Shown here piece by piece: positions 44,647 to 55,427 of a stretch of 64,000 nt of DNA; the stretch's first letter is position 1, and each line of letters opens with the position of its first letter. A model generated the notes under the pieces. That model saw nothing but the letters and a program-made list of their open reading frames with translations. It searched no databases and was not told the DNA's origin. Both the position numbers and the translations under genes were made by a program. The DNA is taken from the NCBI GenBank assembly GCA_014904845.1, contig MU119237.1, forward strand, positions 1-64,000. The letters are read 5' to 3'. This DNA is from Acephala macrosclerotiorum. Lineage: Eukaryota > Ascomycota > Leotiomycetes > Helotiales > Mollisiaceae.

Positions 44647-45733
44647 GTGTGTCTTGGGGAAGTTCATAGAGGTTGAGATTGCAGAAAGATTCGAATGTAG
44701 AATGAGAAATGAGGATATGGTGAGATAGATGATTCTTGAATGGAGAACATAGAAAGTGATGAGGATACATTTTTGGGTTGGGAGGATCCATGTATATATT
44801 TTGATGTCGAGAAACGCGCAGACACATACAGTAGATATAGTTAAGAGGGAGATGGATGGGATGCGCTTGGTGTTTGTGATGTAATCTAATGTAATGAAGA
44901 AAGGAAATAATGGCCATCGAGTTTGATGCTCCAACTGATGTTCATCGATGTTCACAACGAGTTATGAGTTCAGATTCCGCTCCTTCCACATGGCTTATTC
45001 GAAGCTCGATATGAGGTACCGGCGGGCACCTGCTAGACATCGGTGATTTGAATCTAAGAAGCTTCGTCTAGGGTTTCAATTCCCGTCATCTGAGCTACAC
45101 GGTGATTGAAAAAAATGGATGCAGATAGAGAAGCGGGAAGAGGGACAAGCAGTCTTCACTTCGGTTTTATTGCACAAAGTTGACTCTGGTATTCTAGAAT
45201 TTCATATACTTTCATTGCTCTTCGAATCTAGAGCAAAGACCCCTGGAATCTGGGCGTGGTCTATGCCATCCCGAGACACGGTCTTCGAAACTTCCATCCT
45301 CGATCCGGAGTTTCAATCCAGAGCTTCGGCATTGATGAGATGGGCCACCTCAGCTGAATTAGGACTTCTTGAAGGCAGTGTTTCGTCCTCTAGCAGCCAT
45401 GATCAAAGCCGATGAGCACCAGTCCGGTGCTAGCACGGAACGCAGGTTCTGTGATGCAGCTCTTTCCTTGCAAAGAGTCTTGTGTAACTCGAACCTTGAT
45501 CCGCCTGAACCAAACCAAGCTAGAGGATGACTCGATATCTCCGCTCCCAAGTCCAAGAGGAGTAACATGGACGGCTGTCGTTGGTGTTCTGAAAGCCTAT
45601 GGGGTTGTTTGTTCGGAGCCCAAGTGCCTTGCAAGAAATATCTCCGAACCTTGCCATCCTCTTTAGACCAGCGTCCTCATTTCCCCACGGAACCGTATCT
45701 CTTCTCGAAATGTCTAGTTGCAACGGTCCGTCC
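44647..45733. other. Intergenic region, nothing firm
   Basis: About 1.1 kb. Open frames at 45119-45415 (plus) and 45359-45634 (minus) overlap and show no domain. A stretch at 45035-45105 has tRNA-box-like words on both strands but does not fold into a proper cloverleaf by eye. Confidence 0.4.
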
Positions 45734-46352
45734 TCACAAATACTTTTTCCCAGCAGCAGCAACCCTCCCCCTAAACACCGGACTCTTAACCTCATCATTG
45801 ACATTATAAAACGGATTCATAATCGTCTTAACCCAGTTCTCATACACCTCTGTAAAGAACTGTTTGATTGCCTCTTCTGTTTGTGGGCTTGTGGGATTCG
45901 CTCCTATCGATGTGCTGGCTCGACTCGTTGTAGTTGTGGCAGGCTGGGAGGGGGAGTGGAGGAGGAGGAATTTGACGTCTGTGTTTGGTTCATTAGTATA
46001 GGATTGGAAACGAGGGTGAGGGGAAGGCATGGGGGAGGCATGTGGAGGGGCTTACTTCCGCCTGTCATGAAGCAGGATACGTAGTTGTTGTAGAAGCGGT
46101 CTATGCATTTGAGGTACCTGAGGACTGCTGTTAGCAAATTAAATAGAGGGAAGGCATGAGGATATACATCTGCCCATTTCCCCACTGCACTTCCTCCACG
46201 ATGTCCAAGCTGCTGTGTACGATGAACTGGTTCATATGTCGTGCCTGCTCTGCGAATCGCGCCATACCGTCTCCGCCTTGCTTCGCTGTGCCGAACTCAT
46301 ATTCGAATAAAGGATTGTCTTTCGTGCCTATGATGGCAAAGTAGTAGGACAT
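45734..46352 (-). CDS. TRS20: TRAPP complex subunit 2 (Trs20/sedlin)
   Basis: Three minus-strand exons (46352-46168, 46117-46056, 45978-45734) join in phase into 163 aa. The sequence is unmistakable: MSYYFAIIGTKDNPLFEYEF, ARHMNQFIVHSSLDIVEEVQ, then MYLKCIDRFYNNYVSCFMTG, NVKFLLLHSP, and EEAIKQFFTEVYENWVKTIM ending near NPFYNVNDEVKSPVFRGRV. Sedlin is a small longin-fold subunit of the TRAPP tethering complexes, which act as Rab/Ypt1 exchange factors in ER-Golgi traffic and in autophagy. A short low-complexity insert (TTTTSRASTSIGAN) is typical of fungal copies. The start is the ATG of MSYYF, not an upstream in-frame ATG that would add 11 residues. Confidence 0.96.
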
Positions 46353-46518
46353 GATTGCGGTTGTTTGAAGCTTGGGTACGTTCACCAGGTTCCTAAATTA
46401 AAGCGAAGCTCTGGACGCTGGCGGAGCGGGGCGGGAACTAGTGTTAGTGCCTTGGCAAGATAGAGATTCTTGAGCTCATGAACGCGGCGTCGGTTTTTGG
46501 CAACAGAGCATCAACAAG

Positions 46519-46972
46519 ATGTTTGGAGCTTTCAGACCAACGAATTCTCTGGGAGGAGGTCTTCTGTGGTATGTTTGACCCTGTGGGATTAGTTTTGTAC
46601 GTTTGTTCAAGTTGCTGACTCAATTGGTGATGTAGGAAGATTCCCTGGCGATTATCAAAATTTCAAAAGGCACGACAACGAAAACGATTACGCGCAGTTG
46701 ATACGGTCGTGGCGGTAGTCGACAAGGCTCTGGCAAGGAAGAGCATTACTACGAAGGCTGTGGAGAGATGGAAGGAAGAAATGCCGATTGAGCAGGAGAT
46801 GGTACCAAAGGACAAATACACTCTCTTCGATAGGAAGGAGAAGAAATATAGAAAGGGAATCCACAGTGAGTTCTGCCAGCATCATACAAGGTATGAGTAT
46901 GGGCTTAAAGTCTTTACAGAGTTACCGAAATGGACGAGAGTATCTCAGCGAATCAACCCACCGGGATACTGA
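46519..46972 (+). CDS. MRPL31: Mitochondrial large-subunit ribosomal protein mL60 (Mrpl31 type)
   Basis: Three exons (46519-46568, 46636-46865, 46920-46972) join in phase into 110 aa. It starts MFGAFRPTNSLGGGLLWKIP, continues WRLSKFQKARQRKRLRAVDT, then KDKYTLFDRKEKKYRKGIHK, and ends PKWTRVSQRINPPGY. This matches the fungal mL60/Mrpl31 pattern (KxPWRLSxxxKxRQRxRLRxVD). It is very basic, as expected for a ribosomal protein imported into mitochondria. Trs20 is divergent on the left, with start codons about 165 bp apart, so the two probably share a promoter. Confidence 0.92.
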
Positions 46973-47258
46973 TGAGAGGATGGGAAATAAATGTATCATA
47001 CAGAAGCATGGGATGGCGTTTGGATGGGATGTACATCAGAAAACGCATTAGTACAAGACGGAGGAACATATTCCCAGACTTATATGTGTATGATGAGGCA
47101 CCAGGTCCGGTCGAAAAGTTGTACTTTGTACTGGTATCATTCAGTTCATGAAGAGGTATATGCTCAATGAATGCATGCCACTCTTTCAATAATACAACCC
47201 GGAGATTTTCCCGGGCCTTCCCAAATACGCCGTCCAACGCCGTTAATGCTGGCAACAT

Positions 47259-47918
47259 CTATCTGCCCTTACCATATTCCTCTTCTTCCTTCTGTCGCTC
47301 TGCTTGAATAGCACGACCAAGCCCACCTCTACCCTCATCATACTCTTCCCGGTACTCGTCGCGCACTTGGCCGCCAGACTTTCCCCTGCCATATTGTCTG
47401 CCTTCTTGAAATCCTGGATCTAGATCCGTTCGAATGATTCTCTCATCGAGCTTCGTACCCCCAATGTATTTCATGCAGTCCAAAGCATCCTGGTGGGTAT
47501 AGTACTCAACAAAACAGAAGCCGCAGGGCGTCTTGTTGAATCGATCGAGACCCATTATCAATCGCTTGATCTCTCCACATTTAGAAAAGAGCTCGTGAAT
47601 CTGCTCCTCCGTAGTGTAGAAAGATCTGAAAGACCATCAGCTTCAAGATTATCCACCTGCCTCGTAATTTGACGTACAAGTTGCCAACATAAAGGGTAGC
47701 AGCATCCTTCAAAGGATCTTCTGTAGGCTCCTCTGGCGTCTTCTCCCTGCCTTCCCTATCATCATCTCGATCATACTTGCGCTTCTTGTTCTGGTCGAGT
47801 TTATCAGTAAATACATCAATGTGACCGGAATCAAGAGCAATAAATAACTCACACGGCTCTGGTAATACGCACTCGGCTTGTCAAGCCGGTCAACGGTATT
47901 TCTTACTGCTGCTGGCAT
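47259..47918 (-). CDS. CBC2: Nuclear cap-binding protein subunit 2 (CBP20)
   Basis: Three minus-strand exons (47918-47853, 47790-47678, 47625-47259) join in phase into 181 aa. The N terminus has [13 protein letters not shown], with the Tyr pair that stacks on the m7G cap. The single RRM shows RNP2 LYVGNLSFY and RNP1 [10 protein letters not shown], followed by [20 protein letters not shown]. The tail is rich in Arg, Gly and Glu ([20 protein letters not shown]). With CBP80 it binds capped RNA in the nucleus and supports splicing and export. In this copy an acidic/basic linker ([20 protein letters not shown]) precedes the RRM. Nup82 is divergent on the right, with start codons 240 bp apart. Confidence 0.96.
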
Positions 47919-48157
47919 GTTTGACGTTGCTTTGTCGAAATCTTGAAGGGTTCTGAGCTTCCAAAGAGCTCCAAGTGCTTGTTCGCGACGCTAGCGCGAT
48001 TTTGGCACGTCTTCCAGCCTCCGCTAGGTACTTTTTTATTCCAACAACACAACATTTGTGCCACTTCTTGCTTGTCACAAAACCCCAGCACATGAATTCC
48101 GACAACTGCAAATACTTCTGAAGCTACTACAGCTGTTCTTGGATTCTACGAATCAAA

Positions 48158-50842
48158 ATGCCAAAGATCTTGAGCTACACGCCTGAATTCCTCTCGAGCG
48201 GCACCCCTGGCGAAGCGCTCTTCAAGCCAACTCCTGCGAATGGTTCCGGTGCCTCTTTCAGCTCATCGCATGGTTTCTACTCAAGTAGCAAGAGGGCTGG
48301 GAAGCCTGGACCCCGGCGAACGATTGCGCGCCGCAGTGGTGAAGTTTTCATAGCTGTTGGAAAAGAGATACGATGGGCCGACTTGAGTTATCTGAAGGAT
48401 GCACACGAAGACAGAAAGTTTGCGAAGGGACACGGTAGAAGCAGGAGAAGAGATAGTGATGGCAGCCAGAACCTAGAAGGTCATGCTCAGGGATACCGAG
48501 TATGTTGGTGTATTATTTTTTGTGATAAAAGCTAATTCTGGCAGACTCTCAAGACCCCAGTTGCGGACGACATTCGGCAGCTTGTTATATCGCCACATAC
48601 AAATTATATCGCCATCTTGACGACCCATACTGTACATATTGCGCTTTTGCCGGAACCGAGGGAACTCACGGCGAAAGACAGTGGTCCCATCAAGATGAAG
48701 ACATATACTCTTGGTCCCACTACACATGTCACGTCACAAGCTGCCATTGCTTCTGCCCTCTGGCATCCCTTGGGCGTGAACGGGACATGCTTGGTTACTG
48801 TCACGGAAGATGCTATTGTACGAGTATGGGAGCTTTCTACGGCTGATCGCTGGTCTTTCGACAAGCCTACGCTGGCTATTGATCTGAAGAAGTTGGCGGA
48901 CGGAACTTCGGTGGACCAGGATTTTGGTGCCTCGGTCTCTGGGAATAAAAGCTTCTCACCAGACTCTTTCGAAATGGAGGTGGCGTCAGCTTGTTTCGCT
49001 GGACGAGGAAGTGGAGGGTGGTCACCCATGACCTTGTGGGTTGCTATGAGAGAAGGTGACATTTACGCTCTGTGTCCGCTCTTACCTGAGAAGTGGTCAC
49101 CACCGCCGACCCTGGTCCCGTCATTATCTGTTTCGATTGTGGCAAATGTTGCCGAGATGGAGGACGATCCAACCATATCTCAGCGGAGTAAACTGTTGGC
49201 TCAACAGCAGCTGGCTTGGATGTCAGAGATTGACAATCAAGAGCCTATCCATATTGAAAGCCCAGCCGGCGAGCCACCCGCAGAAGTTTACACGAGGCCG
49301 AGCAAACCTGGTAGAGTGCCAAAGCTTCAAGGACCGTTCGATATTGATCTAGCACCAGAAGAGTCGAGCGACGAGCTTGACGGGTTTTTGAGCGACATCT
49401 TTGTAGCAGGGGCGAAGATCGATGCTGATGACTTGATGTTTGGAGAGGAAGATGCTCTCGAGGAGGACGAAGATCAAGAGGGTCTTTCCATCGGAGTCGT
49501 GTGCTTCGTCACAACCAGTGGGCGGCTCAGCATTTGTCTCGACCTAGATGGTGTGGAGGCACAATGGCTGCCAAAAACCAAGTCTAAAGCATTCCGACTC
49601 GTGGAAGATCCAGAGCCGCCATCCCTCTTGACATTTGAGGTTATGGATCTATTAAAGAGTGGCGAGCCTTGGGAAGGGAACTGGCCCGTATTCAGCCCTG
49701 ACTACAATTCGCGATATTCGTTCTTCGTTACAGACACTTCCAGCATCACTTTCATATCACTCGCACCTTGGGTATTCCGTTTAGAAGGCGAGCTGGACGA
49801 GGCGTCTGTCGGTAATGAACTCCGTCTGGATCTTCTGGCCAGTGGACACAATTCTACCAGAGAACGATTGTACACACAGAAGTCCGAGGATCATTCGTCT
49901 CCACTAGCTGCGAGCTGCGTTTTGCGAGACCCGGATCTTGGGTACTTCTTACTCTCTGCAACCCCGTACGCCCCAGTTGCGATCGAATTTGAATCCCCCG
50001 CCCCCGATTCTATCCCCGATTTCCGTCGCTCTATGACACGTTCTCCAACCTACGACCCGGAGCCCGACAAGCCCCTAATTCTTTGCGAACCACGACCAGC
50101 CTACGAACCACCCTACACGTTTGGAGAGAACTCTAAAATACCAACACTTCTGGAGCAACTTGGACGTGGAAAGTACTCGAGATTGCTAAAAGAGGAGGTT
50201 CGACTATCTCCCGCCACTCTCCAGATCATGACAGCGGCGCACAAAGTCTTGAGCGAGGAAACCCACCGTATCAGCGCTGCTGCAGCGGAGCTTTTTAGAC
50301 GCTGTGAGCGACTACAAATTGACCTGCAAAGTCAGATCAAGAAGGCAAACGACGTTGCTTCTCGAGTAGAGCAGGTGACAGGCGATGACAAGGAAGAAGG
50401 GCCTGTTATTAACATGAACGAAGCAGTTGAGAAACGCATCAGAGATGCTACAGAAAGACAAGCAAAGCTTACGGAGCGAATTGAGAAGATCAGGCGTACA
50501 GTAACGAAGAATTCGAAGAGAGAATTGAGTGACAAGGAGAAAACTTGGATTGAGGAGACAAAGTCGCTGGGAATTAGACTCGGCGAAGTGAAGGGCGAGG
50601 CAACAGATACGAATGCGAAGCAGCCATATGAACGATACGAAGAAGCTAAGGCGCTATGGGAGGATCTCGAAAAACAGGTCAAGAATGCGGAGAAAGATGA
50701 AGGTGGAATCAAGTCGCCAAATGTGAAGGTATCGTCTGAGATTCGGAAGAAGAAACTAGAGCAAGTATTTGGGTTGCTTGATCGAGAGACGGCACTTGTG
50801 GAGGCTACGAAAGGGAGGCTAGAGAGGTTGAGCTTGTCTTAG
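48158..50842 (+). CDS. NUP82: Nucleoporin Nup82
   Basis: Two exons (48158-48499 and 48545-50842) separated by a 45-nt intron give 879 aa. The N-terminal two-thirds reads as a beta-propeller: VFIAVGKEIRWADLSYLKD, YIAILTTHTVHIALLPEPRE, ASALWHPLGVNGTCLVTVTE, then AIVRVWELST and MTLWVAMREGDIYALCPLLP. An acidic loop follows near residue 430. The last 230 or so residues are coiled-coil (LRRCERLQ-type heptads such as TERQAKLTERIEKIRRTVTK and KLEQVFGLLDRETALVEATK). This is the fungal Nup82/Nup88 layout: the propeller docks Nup159 and Nup116/145N on the cytoplasmic face of the pore, and the coiled coil joins Nup159 and Nsp1, supporting mRNA export. Naming is from layout and sequence character, with good but not absolute certainty. 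Confidence 0.85.
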
Positions 50843-51181
50843 ATATGGACGTGAATTGACAGAGTAACGAATAATTCCCATTGATCTGAGCCGCCCGTCT
50901 CTTGTTTCAGCGAGGCGTGCGTGCATGCTGACCGAACCTTTCTGTTCACCGGTCGTGACAGGGGTCTGCTAGGCTGCAAACCAGGAGCCAACACCTTCCC
51001 ATTCTACGAATTTTCTTCATTCTCCATCATCATCAGCAGCAGCCAGGTGAGACGCACTATGATGGAATTCTGACGTCCGGCGGCCTTTGGGATATTGAAA
51101 AGGACTGATCGTGAACGTACTCAGTACCGTGGTACCCAACTATATCGGGATCACAGGACTTATACCACAAGGCTGGCCATC
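50843..51181. other. Intergenic/promoter region of the fusion gene
   Basis: About 340 bp with TTTTCTTCATTCTCCATCATCAT-type pyrimidine tracts near 51010 and a CAGCAG run. No gene is supported. Confidence 0.45.
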
Positions 51182-54100
51182 ATGGTCGAGCCCTTTATCA
51201 CCCTTTGCCCCAGCGACAACTCGGATTCCAGTGCTTCCGAATCATACGTCAGTCCAATGTCCTTTTCGGAAGTACTTATTTGACTTAGAAAACAGGACGA
51301 TAACACGCCGCTATCGACACCACCCTTAACGACACATGACACAAGCCGCGCAGAGTTCCATGTGAGAGACTTGGAAGCCTTCGCTCAAGATCTCCAAAAT
51401 GTAAGCTCTCAGGTGCTTGGATGGAACCTTCAAAAGCAAGTAATAATTCTGCAACTCAGGCAGCAAACCGGGCATTCCCGAACTCATCACTTGCGAAGCC
51501 TCGTTATGCAAGTGTCTCGGTACTACTTTTGAGATGGGAAGACGATGAAATGAACGTTGACTGGGAACTCGACGACCTCGAGAAGATCTTCAGGCAGTAC
51601 GGATTCGACACGGAAAGTTGGTTGATACCACGAAAGAATGCTCATCTCAAATTGATGAGTAAGGCTGTTGAGATTGTTGAGAATCATGATGGGAAGGATG
51701 ATCTTGTCATCGTTTACTATGCTGGTCACGCGTTCATCAATACTGCGAGGCAGGCTACTTGGTGTTGGTGAGTAGCATACAATAGTCCAGAGGGGGCCGT
51801 AAATTAACAATTTCGCAGCAAGTCCGACCCATCTTATGCCTCCCTAGAATGGTCCGCTATCCAGACATTGTTCGAGAAAGCGCATTTCGATGTCCTCCTC
51901 CTTCTCGACTGCTGTGCCGCAGCGAGTGCAGCACCCAGAGTTGGCTCTGCCGTGACGGAGACCATTGCGGCATGTGGGTTTGAAAGCATAGCACCACAAC
52001 CAGGAAGATTCTCCTTTACGAATTCACTGATCGAAGTGCTGGAAGATTGGATTGATAGTCCGTCATTCTCTGCTGCGATGCTGCATAACAGGGTATTGTC
52101 AGTCTTGAAGCATGAACAACCAGAACGGACACAGAATGGCAAGAGACGGAAGATGGAATGTCGTAGAACTCCTATTCATATTATGGCTGCCGCAGATCCC
52201 ACTCTACCTTCAATCGAGCTCGGGAGGAGGATTCGACCAAGATCTCAAAGTCCAATAAGCCCAAAGCTTCCAGATACTAAGGAAACTCCGACAACAACAG
52301 GCCAAACCGATGCGAAGACACCGCATACCGATAGCATCAATGTGGACCATGCCCATACACAAGACCCATTACCCACGAATACCGAGAACATTAAACAAGA
52401 CCAGCCTCAAGCGCAGTTACATTCCTCCAAGCGAAAGACTTACACCCCAGATTCCATCTACGAGGTCACTGAGGGCGACTATGATATTCCTCGTGTCATC
52501 ATTTCACTTGCCCTCGAGAAGCATCAAACCTTGAATTCGGAATATTGTGCAAAATGGCTGACATCTTGTCCCCCTTTGGTCAAGTACGCTAAAGTTGAAG
52601 CAGTCTACAAGAGTTTCTCAGTGCTTGTATTGCTGTCAATGCCTGTCTTTCTTTGGGACTTGCTGCCAAACAATCCGGCGTGTTCTTTTGTCGGATATAT
52701 TACCTCGACGAACCTTAATCATCTTTGGGGCCATCAAATTCTCAGCTGTATGACATCTACTGCTGAAAACTGCCAGAATCAGACAACCAGGCCCAGGATT
52801 GATAGGGCCGAGGTTGAGGTTTTGGAAGCCATATTTCAAAAGTTTGATGGCAAGCCCAATACCCCTGTCAAGCGAACTCTCGCACAAGGCTTTGGTATAG
52901 ACCTTTCACGTATCAACGTATGTTAATTTTAAGATTGTCAAGTACCATCGTCATCTAATTGCTCTTGCAGAACTGGTTTCAAAATCGCCGTGCCAAATTG
53001 AAGCAGGAAAAGAAGCGGCTGGCTTACGAAGCAGGATTGCGGGCCGAGTCCAGCAGCACCTTTGGCCACTCTGAAGCAGCAGTTCATTCGGATCTTGGCG
53101 GAGATGATGGCTACTGGTCGGCAGGTGAACTCACAGCTATGAGACTAGATGAGATACCATGCGAAGATACGGAAGACGACGATGGGTATGCCGACCTTCC
53201 ATCGGGAAAGCTGTATGACATCAAAGAACGCGCAAAGTCTCTAATTGGCAAGGGAAATGGTAGCTTAGGCCAAGTTGTCCCCATGAACCTCCCACGTGTG
53301 CTTTCATCGGAGTTCGACATGGCAGAGAGAGCCAACGAGAATGACGAGCTCCGTGAGTATATTCCCAGCCTCTGTTCCGCTCACCATGTCATGATGAGGC
53401 TAATGCCGACAGCAACAGAGAGCGAATCCAATGACGACAGCAATTCGAAAAAAGATGTATCCGACGAACGAGCTCATTTAATTGATTATCCTCTTAGTAC
53501 GCAGAAGAAAAGGAAGCGGTCTGTTTCTCCTCCCTTACTTCAGACATCGCCATGCTACGAAGTTGGCGAAACGGAAATGTGGCATCCGACGGACCCACGT
53601 AGCATATATGCCCATGGATTATCACACGGAACCACAGTGGAGAGTCTTGCTCGTCTCATAGCATCCACAGGCGGTAAAACACTGAGCTGTCGCATTGTGT
53701 CAGCCGAACTCTTCATCATCGCGGAGATTGTAGTCGAAACCAGACACCAAGCAGATTATGCGATCAAAATCCTTGATGGCAAGGAGGTGAGAATTATCAC
53801 TGCTGAGATTATCTTCCGTACACTGACTGTTATTGCTACAGGTTGACGGTCATGTTTTACGCCTTTCTCATGATTTAGTGATGGCCCACCACGCTAGAAT
53901 GGACAAACCTTTTGATGCCGCGACCCCCAGAGCAACACTCCAGTCTAGCAAGAGAATAAGATTAGATCCTCATACCAAACTACCTTCGATCTTTATGCCA
54001 AAGCCAGAAGCTAGCTCAGCTTCGAGAAACAACAGATCAGATAATATGACTGCGTCAAGAGACCTGCCTCAAGAAGCCTTAATTCAGGGCACCAGCCAAT

Positions 54101-54855
54101 ATTCAGATGATGTGGATCATACTCAAAATAGTCTTAGTCGGGGCTTGGCAGTGCCGCGGGCGACTTCAGAACTACAGCAAGTGGAGTTATCCCCGTCGCC
54201 AGTACATAATCTTACCATAGATAACTTGCTGGAATTCCAAAACGCACTACCCGACAATGGCTCCCCGGCACCAGACGTTCATGTAGCTTTTGGTCGGACG
54301 TCAAGGTCCAAAGCATCGTCAGGCCTCGTTGAGAGTTCCAGCACAGACTCATATAGAGATAGTCTCGGCCTGAACCAGAACTACATTCTTACCACACCAT
54401 TCGATAGTCGCAATCTGTCGCCTTTCAACTATTCACATGCTCTTAATAACTCTGCTAGTCCTGCGCATACTCCTGGCGAGTCCGGATCTGAATACAGCGA
54501 CTATCAGCCCAGTGAATTCCCTGAGTTCGAGGACCCCTCCTTCGGCATCAATATCGACGCTGGGGTACCCCGAGCAGACTTCACTCCACAAGCTTCTATA
54601 CTTGTCAACGTCGCATACCCAGCGGTCAACCTTAATCGTCCTCTACCAGAGCTTCCACTCCAAGCCTCTCCCATACAATTGACTCCACAACATAGCGGCC
54701 TTATAAATACTATGGCGGAACCAACACCAACGACTTTAGCTGAAATTGTTCGCATCAATCCTGTTCAGCTCCCATCGCCAACCTCTTCAGAGCAAGATGA
54801 GGAAGATGAGCAAGATGGTGCTGTGGTGCCGGGCTCTCATGGGGACTGTCTGTGA
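51182..54855 (+). CDS. Caspase-like / homeodomain / RRM-like fusion protein
   Basis: Six exons (51182-51247, 51296-51400, 51460-51767, 51819-52917, 52971-53786, 53842-54855) join without phase clash into 1135 aa. Domain 1 (about 70-330) is a caspase-like peptidase fold: SVSVLLLRWEDDEM, DLVIVYYAGHA with His147, and HFDVLLLLDCCAAA with Cys191/192, so both dyad positions are filled. It is followed by a region (about 405-465) with PRVIISLALEKHQTLNSEYC and PVFLWDLLPNNPACSFVGYI that I associate with fungal orphan caspase-like proteins. Domain 2 (about 483-542) is a homeodomain: RPRIDRAEVEVLEAIFQKF, then NNWFQNRRAKLKQEKKR with the invariant Trp, Phe, Asn and Arg; an intron splits it after SRIN, as is common. 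Domain 3 (about 735-810) is RRM-like: RSIYAHGLSHGTTVESLARL and a degenerate RNP1 (ELFIIAEIVVE). The rest is disordered, Ser/Pro-rich, with an acidic end. Exon 4 alone spans the end of the caspase part and the homeodomain start with no stop, so the join is read directly. Confidence 0.85.
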
Positions 54856-55427
54856 TCAGGAGCAGTGAATGTGATCTAGTGATTCCAAGTCAATCCAGAT
54901 GCAATTTGACTTCTGGCTTATGATAGCATCTTCTAAAGAAATTGAGGCAGAATGAAGCAGAATGAGTAGCGAAGTGGTAACTTAGAAAGAGCTCATGATT
55001 AGGCATTCTCCTTTCATGTTCGTGGCAATTTTAGGGAAATGGGTTGATATAAAAAGTAAGGAGCTACTATCTCCGTATACGTCAAGTTTCAGTCAGGCTC
55101 ACAGTTTGGTCAATGTTAGTTCTGCTCAGGCCTTTAGCCTCCGGCTTGAAGGAAGCCAGATTTGTGTGCCAAATCCGAAAAGCTGAAAATAGTCCAGTAT
55201 CAAAGCGGCATTGTGTCAGGAAGCAAGATGGGAGGAATCGAGGAATGGGTGACTTGAATGACATCTATTGGATCCTATTTGTACCTTTGTACTGTTTCAC
55301 AAGATCTTTGGCTTCTTGCAGCATCGCCGAAAGGTTAACTTCCCAAGCCCACTCCATATTCTTTTCCATTCTTCCAGCCAAATACTTCGGATCCAGAACT
55401 CCGCCATCATCTGTCTTCACTCCTTCA
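54856..55427. other. Intergenic region between convergent genes
   Basis: About 570 bp between the 3' ends of the fusion gene and the DUF4238 gene. Small open frames on both strands overlap and lack support. Confidence 0.5.

Noticed and set aside
45035..45105. tRNA-like words (TAGCTCAGATG on minus; GGGTTTCAATTCCC on plus)
   Set aside because: No cloverleaf could be paired by eye on either strand; acceptor and T stems mismatch. A tRNAscan run would settle it.
48604..50712. Long minus-strand open frames opposite Nup82
   Set aside because: Shadows of the well-supported plus-strand gene.
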